Assembly (NCBI GenBank): GCA_905194315.1
Contig: CAJJRX010000010.1
Coordinates: forward strand, 1-51,874
Source of the DNA: an uncultured Sutterella sp.
GTDB taxonomy: Bacteria > Pseudomonadota > Gammaproteobacteria > Burkholderiales > Burkholderiaceae_F
Reading direction: 5' to 3'
DNA length: 51,874 nt
How positions within the stretch are numbered: the stretch's first letter is position 1; each line of letters starts with the position of its first letter. The translations under genes were made by a program, and so were the position numbers. Below the pieces are notes generated by a model. That model had not been told where the DNA came from, searched no databases, and saw only the letters and a list, made by a program, of their open reading frames with translations. This document shows positions 1-9,457 of this stretch, piece by piece.

Positions 1-89
1 ACTGGTTAGGAATTCTCAATCAGAATTTTCTTCCACATGTATGCCTCAAGAGCCTAAAAATCAATGTTTAATAGTTTAAATTCTGTTAA

Positions 90-119
90 TTGTGTGTTCT
101 GAGAATAAAATTGTATAAA
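90..119 (+). promoter_or_regulatory. Probable promoter of the autotransporter gene
   Basis: A TTGTGT hexamer (90-95) lies 18 bp from TATAAA (114-119). Transcription would begin near 126, inside any reading frame begun at the TTG at 90, which favours the ATG at 240 as the start codon. Sequence match only. Confidence 0.4.
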
Positions 120-239
120 CGCTCCGGCATAGAGACGCCGGTATTTGCCTATGGTTCACGGCAGCAGAAAAAACTATACCGGCACAGTCTTTTTCGCCGT
201 TCTGCCGGCCCGTTGACTGAGAAAAACAGAATAGCCCTC

Positions 240-3200
240 ATGCAAATCCACACTAAATCCCGACAGACAGCGCACGCCGCCGGCAGGAAAGCTCCTAAGC
301 CTGGCGCCCGTTTTGCCCGTTCGATTCTCTTTCTTGCGCTCCTTGGCACGCTCCCGGCGGCAGCCGGTGCCGCCCCGACTGTCTGGGACCGGCCGGGTGA
401 GGATGTGACACTTTCAAATCTGCTCCATCTGCCCGAAAGCACAATGCCTGACGGGCTCACGGTCCGGGCGAATTCGTTTCGTATGCCGGGACTGTGGGTT
501 GATCAGGTCCCGCTTACCGTTGAGCTCGAGCAGGGTGATTTTAACGTTACCGGGACAGCAAATCCTAATACCTTTCTGCGGTATGGCGGCAAACTGACGA
601 TCAGTGGAACCGGTGACAATCAGGTTTTGTTCGATCCGCAGCCTCAGGGGGTGCTCGTTCTTCAGGGTGCCGGGCTCGATGTCTCCGGCGCCGGCAGCCT
701 TTAGTTTGGCGGACTGATGGCTTTGGGAGCGACCGGCAATCCGGAATCCCGGGTTGATATTCGTGATACGAAGCAGGTGACCTACAGTGCCACACAGTAT
801 GTCAGTCAATCGGATTATTCGGCGAACGCTCAGGACGTGCGTGTCAGTGCGCAGGTGCAGACGCCGACGTCGTACGAGACAGGCGGTTTTCTTGTGCTTG
901 CCGGCTCGGATGTCACGATTGATGCCGGAGCGTTTTCGCTCGATGTGCTCTATGCGCCTGAAAACTGTACGCCGGCGTGTAACTACAGCGCGGCCACCGC
1001 TTTTTTTGGTCTCTTGAGCGAAGGACAGCTCACGCTCAATACCGCCTCGGATGCGCGCTACCTCATGAATATGGATATCGGCTTTACGTCGATGCCGCTT
1101 GACAGTGCCGGAAGCATCAGCGGACTGGCACGCTCCTCGAATACCGATGTGGTGGTGGCGGCCGTCAGAGGTCCTGCAGTCGATCAGCGTGCAGCGCTTG
1201 ATATCAGCAATGCCGGTGCAAACACCTTCAGCCTTTACGATCTGAAAAGCGGCACTGTGCCAAACGTGCGGCGCGGCTTTCTTGCCAGTGTGCTCGGCGC
1301 CTCTTACGGTTCGCTTACTGTGAGCGGCCGGGAAAACCGTATCGGATTTGAGAGCACCGCCGCGACCGGCACACCTCTGTACAACCCATCTGCCTGGTAT
1401 GTGTTCATGGACGGGCTGGAGACGCACAACCGCGGCAGCATACGGCTTACTGCCACCGGCGGCAGCAATTCGGTATTCCTTGACCGTCCTGCCAGCTATG
1501 TGCACGGCGTTTCCTCGTCACCTTTTGGTGGTGAGAGCCTGATTGAAATGCTCGCGCCAAAAGGCGAAAACGTGATCACGGTCCATCCGGTGCTCAACGC
1601 TGAGATCGCCGCGAGCCGGACAAAACTGCTCACCGAGACAACCGGCGTGTACGTGTCAACCTTTGCTTCTGCAGCGGATGCGCTCGCCGCCGGGAGTATC
1701 ACACCAAATACGGTGAGACTCAATGCACAGGCCAACCGGATTGACGTTGCCGGTGCCTCAATGTATGTTTCCGGACTGCTGGCTCAGCACCGCTCCCGGA
1801 TTGAGCTCAACGCCAGCGCCGGTGACAATGCCATCAGTGTCAGCATGGCGCCAGAGGGAGAGCGCAATTCCGGCTACGGCATCACGGCGACGAACGGCTC
1901 CGACGTCTCGCTTAAAGCGTCCGGTGAAAACCGGATCAGGCTCTCGCCCGAAGAGCGAAGCTCGCTGCTAGGTAAACCGGCCGGAGCCGGTGCCGGACTT
2001 TATGGCCTTTATGCGGAGGGCTCATCTGCGCTTCTTGAAGCTGAAGGCAACAGTGTTGAGGTCCGTTCGGAAGTAAAAAACACGTATGTGCCGACAGTTG
2101 CGCTGAGCGCAAGTAACGGCAGCAGTCTCTCACTGCTCGCGCATTCGCAGGGCAACCGCCTCGTGACACAAAAGGATGGTGTAAAGACAGTCGCTCTGCA
2201 GATCACATCAAACGCAAGTAAAGCTCGCCCTGCCTCTGATACCACGGTACGTCTGACAGCACAAGGCGCCGGCGACAACCATCTTGCCGGACAGCTCGCG
2301 ATCGATGTGAACAGCGGCAGCGTTTATCTGAAAACCGATACCGGTGTGAACCGCCTATACGCAGGTTCCGAAGCCATCAGCATGGGTCATGAGCCCGTTT
2401 CCGGCAAGCCGTTTGAAGCGCTGGTGCAGATTGACGGCGCCATGGATATTCGCGGATCGTCGTACGCCATATACAGCAGTATGCGCTCCGCTGACCGCGG
2501 CAGCATCCTGCTTAACTACCGCGGCAGCAGCGCCATCACCGGACAGATTGATGTCAGCAATAATTCAATCCTGAAAATAGCGCCGGGCCCCGGAGAAGGC
2601 ACGATGACCATGCGAAGCAACGTGATGGTAAGAGAAGGGGCACAGGCGGATATACTGCTTACGTCCGGAAGCCTTCTGGACGGTATGGCACTAGACAACT
2701 CGCTGCTGGGTGTCCTGGGTGCGCCGGGGGCGATGCGTCTACATCTCGCAAAGGATGCACGATGGCACTTTGAGAACATCAGCTCGGTGGCCACGCTCAC
2801 GGGTGAGGACGGTATCGTGGATTTTGGCACACGTGCCGACGGACTCGGCAAAGCGCTTTATGTCGAAAATCTCACCGGTTCAAACCGCTTCCTGATGCGA
2901 CTTGATCCTGACGGCGAGCACGGCGATATGCTTTTTGTGGAAAAGGCGGAAGGCAGCGGACAGAAGCTCGTGGTGAAAAATGCTGCCGAGCTCTACAGCT
3001 CGATGCAGGTCGGTGATGCGGTGCGCTTTGCCACGATTCTTAACGGTGAGGACGCCTTCGGCTCAGGAACGGTGCTTGCAAGCGTGCCGCTCGGACTTTT
3101 TACGGGCGATATCGTCATCGAGTCGCGCGACGTGACCACCGACGAGCTCAACACCAACGCGGTGAATATTCAGTACGACGGCGGCCTTCAGGTGACGATG

Positions 3201-4337
3201 GCCAAGGCCGGTGCACCGATCGGCGCACTGTACCGTGACAGTCTGCTTTACGGTAGCCCGAAGCCGGCCGGGACGGCCCGTGAGCCGCAGAATGTGTATC
3301 TGGTGCTGAAGAAACACGAGGAGCCGGAGGCCCCTGAGAAGACTGAGGAGCTCAACGGTTTTGCCGTCGGCAACATCCGCGCTGCAGCGGCAGGCCGTCG
3401 TGTGCTCACCACGCTGGATACATTCACCAAGCGCTCCGGTCAGATGCAGTACATGGAGCGCGATGCGGAAAAGGCCGTCTGGGGACGGGCCACTTATCAG
3501 CGCTCGAACTTTGAGGATGCCGGTCATCTCTCGGGCGGGATTTTTGAATTCGGCCGCCGCTCGGAAGCCTCGCACGAATTTACGCATGAGGAAAATGTCC
3601 ACCGCTACCGCACACTCGCCGCAGGCTACGGCGAATTCCGCGGCCGCAACGATGCGCTCACCGGCACCTCCAAACTGCAGGACTTCTTTGTGACGTACTA
3701 CGACACGCGTGAAATCCGGCCGGGACTCGATGCGCTCGAAAAACTCGAGCCTTATAAGCGCGAGCAGTACCGCTGGCACGATTCGTACGCAAGAGTGCAT
3801 TACCTGAGAGCGAATCTCAACGGCACGGATTCTGCGAGCACGATCAATGACCGTGCCCGCTACCACCGCTGGAGTGTCAATCTCAGTACGGAAACAGGCT
3901 GGAAAAAGCCGCTCTCGCAAACCTGGTCACTGCTGCCGCAGATGCAGCTGGCGTTTTCCTGGATTTCCGAGGCGCGCTGGAAGGACAGCTTCGGCATCAG
4001 CACGCGTGCCGATAACACCTGGTCGCTGATCGGACGCGTCGGTTTTGATGTGGCCCGTGAGTGGGGTGAGGAGCGCAACCGTCGCTTTTACGCAAAGGCG
4101 AGTCTGCTGCACGAATTCAACCGGGATAGCGGCGTCACCCTCGAGACGGGCGGACAGGCGGCAGGTCTTTACCGCGGCGAGGTGACTACGCGCGGCACCT
4201 GGGGCGTCATTGGTGCGGGATACACGCATAAATATAAGCGCGATCAGCTCTTTTTCCTCGACGCCGAGCGCACGATTGGGTCGTCCGACATGAATATCTG
4301 GAGCGTGAGAGCAGGCTGGACCTGGCTCTGGAAATAG
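240..4337 (+). pseudogene. Autotransporter adhesin (type V secretion) interrupted by an in-frame amber codon
   Basis: Read through the stop, the product is about 1365 residues. It has a basic N-terminus and a hydrophobic Sec signal peptide (about residues 25-45, ending AAAGAA), a long Gly/Ser/Asn-rich passenger with recurrent short beta-strand units (NxI/V, SGxN, TGxN), an acidic linker near 3310-3350, and about 300 C-terminal residues rich in aromatic, amphipathic strands ending WTWLWK, typical of an autotransporter outer-membrane barrel. TAG at 702-704 (codon 155) separates signal peptide and barrel; the frame is identical on both sides, so this is one nonsense change, not a frameshift. The next ATG (717) would give a passenger and barrel with no signal peptide. 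Start chosen at ATG 240 because the signal peptide follows and a promoter lies at 90-119. It is inactive unless the amber is suppressed or is a sequencing error. The passenger target is unknown. Confidence 0.85.
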
Positions 4338-4346
4338 GAGAAAGTA

Positions 4347-4379
4347 AGAAAAAAGGGAGGCTGCCTGCGGGCAGCCTCC
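4347..4379 (-). terminator. Rho-independent terminator of the FMN/FAD reductase gene
   Basis: A perfect 10-bp stem (GGAGGCTGCC 4356-4365, GGCAGCCTCC 4370-4379) has a 4-nt loop. The A-rich stretch 4347-4354 becomes a U-run on the minus strand. It sits between two convergent genes and may also slow plus-strand transcription. Confidence 0.8.
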
Positions 4380-4396
4380 AACAGAATAATGCAGCC

Positions 4397-6190
4397 TCAG
4401 AATTTTCCTTCAGCATAGCGTGCGGCATTTCTGCCGGCAGCGCGACCAAACGTCATAATGTCAGCGACCGCATTGCCGCCGAGGCGGTTTGAGCCGTGGA
4501 TACCACCGGTAACCTCACCGGCCGCAAACAGTCCTTCGAGCGGTGTGCCGTCGCTTTTGAGCACCTGTGCTCTGGTATTGATGCGGATGCCGCCCATCGT
4601 GTGATGCACGCTCGGCACTTTTTTGCACAGATACCAGGGACCTTCGGTGAGCGGTTTATCCTCGGTGTTATTGGCAACAAAGCCGAATTTATCCTTTTTA
4701 ACCTCGTGCCGGGCTGCTCTGTTGTACTCCTCAACGGCCTCGCTCAGACGGCTGTACTCAACGCCCATGAGTTTTGCCGCCTCCTCGAGCGTGGCTGCTT
4801 CCTTCACGCGGCCGAGTTTGAGCATATCGTTCATCGAGATGCCGTATTTGTCGATTGCCGCTTTGTCCGGGTAGCGCAGGTGATTCATCAGGAGCCAGTA
4901 TTCGCCGCCTTGCGCAAAGATGGCTTTGCAGAGCGTATCGCGAGCGGCGCCTTCGTTTACAAAGCGGTCACCTTTGGTATTGATAAAGAGCCGGTTGCGC
5001 CCGGAAGTGGCAATGTCCTGAAAGAGCCCGGTGCCGGGTGTTCCGTTCGGATGGAGCTGAATATCGGAGAGACCGATCAGCTCAGCACCGGCTTTTTCTG
5101 CGAGCACCAGACCGTCCCCCTGAGCTGCGGGCGCAATGTTGGAGCTGCCGATCCGGCTGTCAAGGTTGACCTCTTTCCAGACGCCGGTATTGACTTTCTG
5201 TCTGAAACCGATGTTTGCTCCGAAGCCGCCCGTGGCAATGATGACCGATTTTCCGTAGGCGGTGACAGGCTGCTTTTTCTTAAACGCTTTGACACCGGTG
5301 ACTCTGCCGTTTTGCGTGATGAGCGACACAGCTTTCGTATCCGTCAGAATCTGTACCTGACCGGGATACTGTTTGAGCGCGTTTTCCAGCGTATTCACAT
5401 AACCGGTGCCGGCCACTGCTACCGGATAATGGCTTCTCTGCCAGAGTGCACCGGTTGCCGTGCCGATTTTCTCTTTGAAGCGCATGCCCATGGATTCGAG
5501 CCACTGTATCGTCGGCAGTGCGTTTTCTGTCAGATAGCGCACCAGTTCGGGATTCCCTTTGTCGTGACCGCCTTTGAGCGTCTGCTGATAGTGTTTCTCT
5601 ATGCTGTCTTCGATGCCCTGTTTTTTCTGACGAACAGGATCCGCTGCGTTAAAGGCGCCGCCAGAGACATTTGTGCTGCCGCCAAGATAGCCGAGTTTCT
5701 CGATAATCAGCACATCCCGTGCGCCGTTTTGCAAAGCGGAGACCGCAGCAGCAAGACCTGCGCCGCCACCGCCGACAACAATGACCGAACTTTTGAATTC
5801 GAGCGGTTCTGTGGGAGTGTATTCAGGTGATTTTTTCCACCGGCTTTCGTCACCGCCGGCCTGCTTCACACAGTCGAGCACCGCTTTTTTGAGAGCCATC
5901 GAGGAGAAGGTGGCACCTGAGACGCTGTCAACACCGACAGACTGTGTGGCCAGAATGCGGTCACTGAGAATCTGCAGCGCTTTTCTGCCGACATTATCTG
6001 TTTCCAGATTTTTTGACGTGTCAATCATGCTAAGCCGGCCGCCTGAAACCTGCACCTTCACGGTCATCGGCGCATTGTGACCGATCACCTCGGCCTGACA
6101 GGTGCCGTCTTTGAGCAGCGGCTGGGCTGATACCGGCAGGCTCAGTGCCAGAATGGCGGTCTGGATAAAAAGCTGTTTCTGAAAAGGCAT
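4397..6190 (-). CDS. Secreted FMN/FAD flavoprotein reductase (fumarate/urocanate-reductase-like)
   Basis: 597 residues. Residues 1-22 are a Sec signal peptide ending VSA. Residues about 30-110 are an FMN_bind domain with the ApbE flavinylation motif DSVSGATFSS (probable acceptor Thr94). Residues about 135-595 form an FAD_binding_2 domain (VIVVGGGGAGLAAA at the FAD site). Catalytic-type residues are visible: R417 in NEGAARD, H530 in HHTMGG, R569 in SNRLGGN. After H380 the sequence reads PNGTPGTG and then SGRNRLF, unlike the HPT...SESxR pattern of the two other reductases here, so the substrate pocket probably differs. The heme-less FMN+FAD layout is that of UrdA-type urocanate reductases, but the substrate cannot be fixed. 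ATG 6190 is chosen for the strong AGGAGG seven bases upstream. No cytochrome partner is adjacent; electrons would have to come through a periplasmic or membrane quinol oxidase encoded elsewhere. Confidence 0.88.
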   Translation of the reverse strand: MPFQKQLFIQTAILALSLPVSAQPLLKDGTCQAEVIGHNAPMTVKVQVSGGRLSMIDTSKNLETDNVGRKALQILSDRILATQSVGVDSVSGATFSSMALKKAVLDCVKQAGGDESRWKKSPEYTPTEPLEFKSSVIVVGGGGAGLAAAVSALQNGARDVLIIEKLGYLGGSTNVSGGAFNAADPVRQKKQGIEDSIEKHYQQTLKGGHDKGNPELVRYLTENALPTIQWLESMGMRFKEKIGTATGALWQRSHYPVAVAGTGYVNTLENALKQYPGQVQILTDTKAVSLITQNGRVTGVKAFKKKQPVTAYGKSVIIATGGFGANIGFRQKVNTGVWKEVNLDSRIGSSNIAPAAQGDGLVLAEKAGAELIGLSDIQLHPNGTPGTGLFQDIATSGRNRLFINTKGDRFVNEGAARDTLCKAIFAQGGEYWLLMNHLRYPDKAAIDKYGISMNDMLKLGRVKEAATLEEAAKLMGVEYSRLSEAVEEYNRAARHEVKKDKFGFVANNTEDKPLTEGPWYLCKKVPSVHHTMGGIRINTRAQVLKSDGTPLEGLFAAGEVTGGIHGSNRLGGNAVADIMTFGRAAGRNAARYAEGKF

Positions 6191-6286
6191 CGTATCCTCC
6201 TTTTGGTCTTTGATATACAGAAAAATGCTACTGCAGCACACTACGTACGCAGTTTGTGTTTCTGCAAGATACGGTTATCCTGTAAA

Positions 6287-6314
6287 CAGAAGGCTGCCCG
6301 CAGGCAGCCTTCTG
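6287..6314 (-). terminator. Hairpin terminator of the second flavin reductase gene
   Basis: A perfect 12-bp stem (CAGAAGGCTGCC / GGCAGCCTTCTG) has a CGCA loop, followed on the minus strand by TTTACAGG. Its core (GGCTGCC-TGCG-GGCAGCC on the minus strand) matches the terminator at 4356-4379, so the two are related copies. Confidence 0.65.
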
Positions 6315-6327
6315 AATGACAGCAGAC

Positions 6328-7722
6328 TCAGTGCGACCTGGCAAACGCCGCCGCATTTTCTCCGGCAATGCGTCCGAACGTCACGATATCCGCCACGGCA
6401 TTGCCGCCGATACGGTTGCCGCCATGCACACCGCCCGTGACTTCACCCGCGGCGTACAGGCCCGGGATGCTCACTTTGGCTGCGGTCTGCACTTCGGCCT
6501 TCGTGTTGATTTTCAGGCCACCCATGGTGTGGTGAATACCGGGCGTGATCTGTGCGGCGTAAAACGGTGCCTTGTCAAGTGCGGACGGCAGGCTCGCCTT
6601 CTCAAAGGCTGTGTCTTTTCCAGCTTTCACAAAACCGCGGTAGGCGGTGAGCGTGGCCGAGAGCGTCGCGGGCGGGACATTGATTTTGCCTGCGAGCGCT
6701 TCAATACTGTCGGCACGCACGGCGTAGCCGCTCTCGAGGTAGCCTTGTGCAAGTTTGGATTTCTGCGCGATACCTTCGTCCCAGATCAGCCACGCGTAGC
6801 CGCCCGGCTGACTGAGGACATTTTTGGAAACGGCGTCGCGTGTGAGGAGTTCGTTGGTGAAGCGCTCACCTTTCTGGTTGACCAGAATACTGCCGCGGCT
6901 TCGCATCGATTCTGAAATCAGGTGACCGTCCTTTTTAATCACGGTCGGATGGATCTGAATCTGTTCAATGTCGGTCAGACCGGCTCCTGCGTCCAGACCG
7001 AGTGTAATGCCTTCACCGAGCGCACCGGCATGGTTCGTGGTGGAAAAGCCTTTGAGTTCAGGTCGGTACTTTTCCACCATGGCACTGTTGGCACCGAAGC
7101 CGCCCGTGGCAATAATCACCGCTTTGGCGTCAACGGTCTTCATGCCGTCGGGTGTCTTCACCTCCACACCCGCGGCACGGCCGTCTTTCATGATGATTTT
7201 GGTGACCTGAGAGCGGGTGCGGATCGGAATATTGTGCTCCGTCGCGGCTTTCTTAAGCACGCGGATCACGACCGGTCCGACAGCCGAGCCGTCACACGGA
7301 CCGTGAGAACGGGCCCGGGTAGCGCCGCCCGCAAAGCGGTTGCTGAAGCAGAAACCGGCACCGAGCTTCTGGAGCCACTCTTCGGCATAGCGTGCGTTGT
7401 CGGTGAGCGTGTGCAGGAGTGCCGGGTCATTGAGGTTGTGGCCGCCTTTTAAGGTGTCCTCGTAGAAAATCTCCGGCGAGTCGTTGGTCACACCGGCGGC
7501 AATCTGGTCTTTGGTGCCGGCAGCATTCATGCCGCCCGAGGCGAAATTGGTGTTGCCGCCGATGTAGCTCATTTTCTCAAAAACGACGACAGAAGCGCCG
7601 GCTTCAGCTGCCGTAATGGCGGCCGAGAGCCCGGCGCCACCCGAGCCGATGACAACGACATCCTCGGCAGCGGCAGAAAAGGCGGCTGTGAGTGCGGCTG
7701 CGACAAGCAGTTTTCTGAACAT
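6328..7722 (-). CDS. Secreted FAD-dependent fumarate-reductase-like flavoprotein
   Basis: 464 residues. A Sec signal peptide (1-19, ending SAAA) is followed at once by the FAD site VVVIGSGGAGLSAA (22-35). The fumarate-type residues are all present: H258 (HPT), R274 (SESMR), R295 (LLTRD, the usual acid/proton donor), H398 (HHTMGG) and R437 (NRIGGN). There is neither a multiheme domain nor an FMN_bind domain, so it is the catalytic subunit alone, about the size of the flavin half of flavocytochrome c3. The electron donor must be a separate protein and none is encoded next to it. ATG 7722 is preferred over the ATG two codons upstream because AAGGAG is then 7 nt away. It probably works in anaerobic respiration in the periplasm; fumarate or a related enoate is likely but unproven. 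Confidence 0.88.
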   Translation of the reverse strand: MFRKLLVAAALTAAFSAAAEDVVVIGSGGAGLSAAITAAEAGASVVVFEKMSYIGGNTNFASGGMNAAGTKDQIAAGVTNDSPEIFYEDTLKGGHNLNDPALLHTLTDNARYAEEWLQKLGAGFCFSNRFAGGATRARSHGPCDGSAVGPVVIRVLKKAATEHNIPIRTRSQVTKIIMKDGRAAGVEVKTPDGMKTVDAKAVIIATGGFGANSAMVEKYRPELKGFSTTNHAGALGEGITLGLDAGAGLTDIEQIQIHPTVIKKDGHLISESMRSRGSILVNQKGERFTNELLTRDAVSKNVLSQPGGYAWLIWDEGIAQKSKLAQGYLESGYAVRADSIEALAGKINVPPATLSATLTAYRGFVKAGKDTAFEKASLPSALDKAPFYAAQITPGIHHTMGGLKINTKAEVQTAAKVSIPGLYAAGEVTGGVHGGNRIGGNAVADIVTFGRIAGENAAAFARSH

Positions 7723-7896
7723 AGGCATTCTCCTTGCGGTAAGTGGTGGGTGGTTCAGAAAAGTATGCCACCGGAGCACAGCCGGGGCTATTCGGGATTT
7801 CGGTATGAGCAGGAAAAATACCGGCCAGGGCGCAGAGAAGAGTTTGCCCGATGGCATCCGGAAACCGTCGTCGGATTTTTCTGATAGAATCTAATT

Positions 7897-7911
7897 CGTT
7901 CGACGTCTAAC
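7897..7911 (+). promoter_or_regulatory. Putative MarR operator upstream of the SnoaL-like gene
   Basis: CGTTCG-ACGT-CTAAC is an imperfect dyad with a 4-nt centre. The same dyad occurs upstream of the marR and cupin genes (8432-8445, 8956-8971). It lies 22 bp before the ATG and overlaps the likely -10 region (TAACTAT). Confidence 0.5.
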
Positions 7912-7932
7912 TATTTTTGTGAAGGAGACACA

Positions 7933-8373
7933 ATGGAAATAATTACCGACCGTGAAGCCGCCGCCCGCGAGGTTATTGCACTCGAAAAGGCTGCACTTGA
8001 CAAATTTTTTGCCGGTGATGTGTCCGGCTATCTTGAGCTCTGGAGCAAGGACGATTTTTCCTACTTTGATGCCAACTGCAAAGAGCGCATTGACCGGCTC
8101 GAGGAGATTGCCGCGTTCTTTAAAAAGTTTGTCGAAGGCAGAATGCACGCTGACACATACGACTTTCATGCGTCGCGTGTGCAGTTTGGCGCAGACACGG
8201 CCGTGCTCACGTATCAGCTTCACGCCGACACAAACTTTATCGAGATGCACTACAACGTGATTGAAGTCTTCCGTCGCAAGGCGGACGGCTGGGAGGTGAT
8301 TCATTCCACCTGGGATCTGATTACGCCGTTTTCGCCGGACGTCAAGCGCCCGAAGCAGCAGGTGGCCGTGTGA
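7933..8373 (+). CDS. SnoaL/DUF4440-like NTF2-fold protein
   Basis: 146 residues with no signal peptide or membrane segment. The pattern is that of the NTF2-like superfamily: an N-terminal helix with EKAALDKFFAGDVSGYLEL, then alternating strands ending with YNVIEVFRRKADGWEVIHSTWD, the usual closing strand pair of SnoaL/DUF4440 proteins. The family includes small isomerases, hydrolases and ligand binders, so no reaction is assigned. GAAGGAGA lies 7 nt before the ATG. Its upstream dyad is shared with the marR and cupin genes that follow on the same strand, so the three genes are probably one regulon responding to one signal. Confidence 0.75.
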   Translation: MEIITDREAAAREVIALEKAALDKFFAGDVSGYLELWSKDDFSYFDANCKERIDRLEEIAAFFKKFVEGRMHADTYDFHASRVQFGADTAVLTYQLHADTNFIEMHYNVIEVFRRKADGWEVIHSTWDLITPFSPDVKRPKQQVAV

Positions 8374-8421
8374 GAGCGGTCAGGGAAAGCGAGCAGGTTG
8401 ACCGGCGCACTGTTCGCCGGT

Positions 8422-8451
8422 TTGACAAACTGTTCGATGACGAACTAAAAT
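8422..8451 (+). promoter_or_regulatory. marR promoter with operator between -35 and -10
   Basis: TTGACA (8422-8427) and TAAAAT (8446-8451) are 18 bp apart. The dyad GTTCG-ATGA-CGAAC (8432-8445) fills the spacer, the expected geometry for autorepression. The ATG is only 7 bp after the -10 box, so the transcript should be leaderless or nearly so. Confidence 0.75.
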
Positions 8452-8458
8452 ACTCCCC

Positions 8459-8911
8459 ATGACAGATACCGGAAACAAACCCCGTCGCGTCTATCCGTTT
8501 GTGTACTACTCGTCACTCATTGTGGAAGGCGCCAACGGCATTATTCTCAGTGAGCTCAAGCGCCACGGCATTGAAGATATTCTTCCGTGCCACGGCGATC
8601 TGCTGCAGGTGCTCCTCTCCACGGAGCGCATCAGTGTCTCGGATCTTGCGCAGCGCACCCGCCGCACGAAGTCAACGGTTTCAGTCCTCGTTGAAAAGCT
8701 CGTAAAGGCCGGCTACGTCTGCAAGGAAAAGAGCACGGAGGACTCGCGCGTTACGTTCGTGCGTCTCACTGAAAAAGGCAAAAGCCTGGAAGCGGTGATG
8801 CAGGCGGTCTCTGTCACGCTCAACGACAAACTGACCGCCACCCTCACGCAGGAGGAGGCGGCCGCACTTGAAGTGCTGCTTGAAAAAGTGGTACGCGCAG
8901 TCAAGGAATAA
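8459..8911 (+). CDS. MarR-family transcriptional regulator
   Basis: 150 residues. The winged helix-turn-helix spans about residues 45-112: SVSDLAQRTRRTKSTVSVLVEKLVKAGYV forms the HTH and the basic wing carries the MarR hallmark DSR-V-V-LTEKGK (95-108). Flanking helices would form the dimer. No Shine-Dalgarno sequence precedes the ATG, in line with the near-leaderless promoter. The palindrome in its own promoter, repeated before the genes on both sides, suggests it represses itself plus the SnoaL-like and cupin genes. The ligand is unknown; Cys44 and Cys88 could allow redox sensing, but that is a guess. Confidence 0.88.
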   Translation: MTDTGNKPRRVYPFVYYSSLIVEGANGIILSELKRHGIEDILPCHGDLLQVLLSTERISVSDLAQRTRRTKSTVSVLVEKLVKAGYVCKEKSTEDSRVTFVRLTEKGKSLEAVMQAVSVTLNDKLTATLTQEEAAALEVLLEKVVRAVKE

Positions 8912-8916
8912 ACCGG

Positions 8917-8944
8917 AAAAAGGCGACGCAGGCGTCGCTTTTTT
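8917..8944 (+). terminator. Rho-independent terminator after marR
   Basis: GCGACG-CAGG-CGTCGC (8923-8938) is followed by six T residues (8939-8944) and preceded by AAAAA. It separates marR from the cupin gene, so the latter needs its own promoter. Confidence 0.85.
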
Positions 8945-8955
8945 CAGAAACAAGT

Positions 8956-8971
8956 CGTTCGGTAACGAACG
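8956..8971 (+). promoter_or_regulatory. Putative MarR operator upstream of the cupin gene
   Basis: CGTTCG-GTAA-CGAACG is the most perfect of the three related dyads in this region. It lies just upstream of a TTTATA -10-like box and 20 bp before the cupin ATG. Confidence 0.6.
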
Positions 8972-8991
8972 TTTTTATAGGACAACAGAAA

Positions 8992-9369
8992 ATGGCTAAT
9001 TACAAACTCATCAATATCGCGGATGCGCCGCGTACGGAACTGCACAATGCGCTCTCGCTCACCGGCTGTGAGATGTCTGTGAACCATCTCCCTGCCGGTG
9101 CGGCGGTGCCTTTTGTGCATGCGCACAAGCAAAACGAGGAGCTCTACTTTGTGCTCGAAGGGGCGGGGGAACTTTTTATCGATGGCGACGTTGTGCCGCT
9201 CAAGGCGGGGGACGCGTTTCGCATTGATCCGGCCGGCCACCGTGCCATCCGTGCCGCGGCAGAGAGTGACCTGCGTTACCTCTGCATTCAGACCAAGGCC
9301 GGGAGCCTGGAAGGTTTTACGCATGAGGACGGTCTGATTCTTGAAGAAAAAGCCCCCTGGCACAAGTAA
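8992..9369 (+). CDS. Small cupin-domain protein
   Basis: 125 residues forming one conserved beta-barrel. Cupin motif 1 is clear: H43 and H45, the acidic pair E49/E50, then the G of VLEGAGE; motif 2 is PLKAGDAFRIDPAGHRAI with H83. These are the usual ligands of one divalent metal. Small single-cupin proteins range from isomerases to dioxygenases and quercetinase-like enzymes, and the sequence alone does not choose between them. AGGACA lies about 10 nt upstream of the ATG. The perfect dyad in its promoter ties it to the MarR regulator just upstream. Confidence 0.85.
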   Translation: MANYKLINIADAPRTELHNALSLTGCEMSVNHLPAGAAVPFVHAHKQNEELYFVLEGAGELFIDGDVVPLKAGDAFRIDPAGHRAIRAAAESDLRYLCIQTKAGSLEGFTHEDGLILEEKAPWHK

Positions 9370-9403
9370 ACGGCTCTGCGCAAAAGCGCAGGCAACGCTC
9401 AGC

Positions 9404-9456
9404 AAAAACGGCCCGTCTTTCGAAATCACGACATCAAGAAAGGCGGGCCGTTTTCT
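9404..9456. terminator. Bidirectional terminator between convergent genes
   Basis: AAAACGGCCCG (9405-9415) pairs with CGGGCCGTTTT (9444-9454), and the stem continues inwards as CTTTC/GAAAG around a roughly 17-nt loop. The A- and T-runs give U-tracts in both directions. It serves the cupin gene and the AEC carrier gene. Confidence 0.85.
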
Positions 9457-9457
9457 T

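Noticed and set aside
90..239. TTG start extending the autotransporter by 50 residues
   Set aside because: The likely promoter lies over this segment and the signal peptide follows the ATG at 240.
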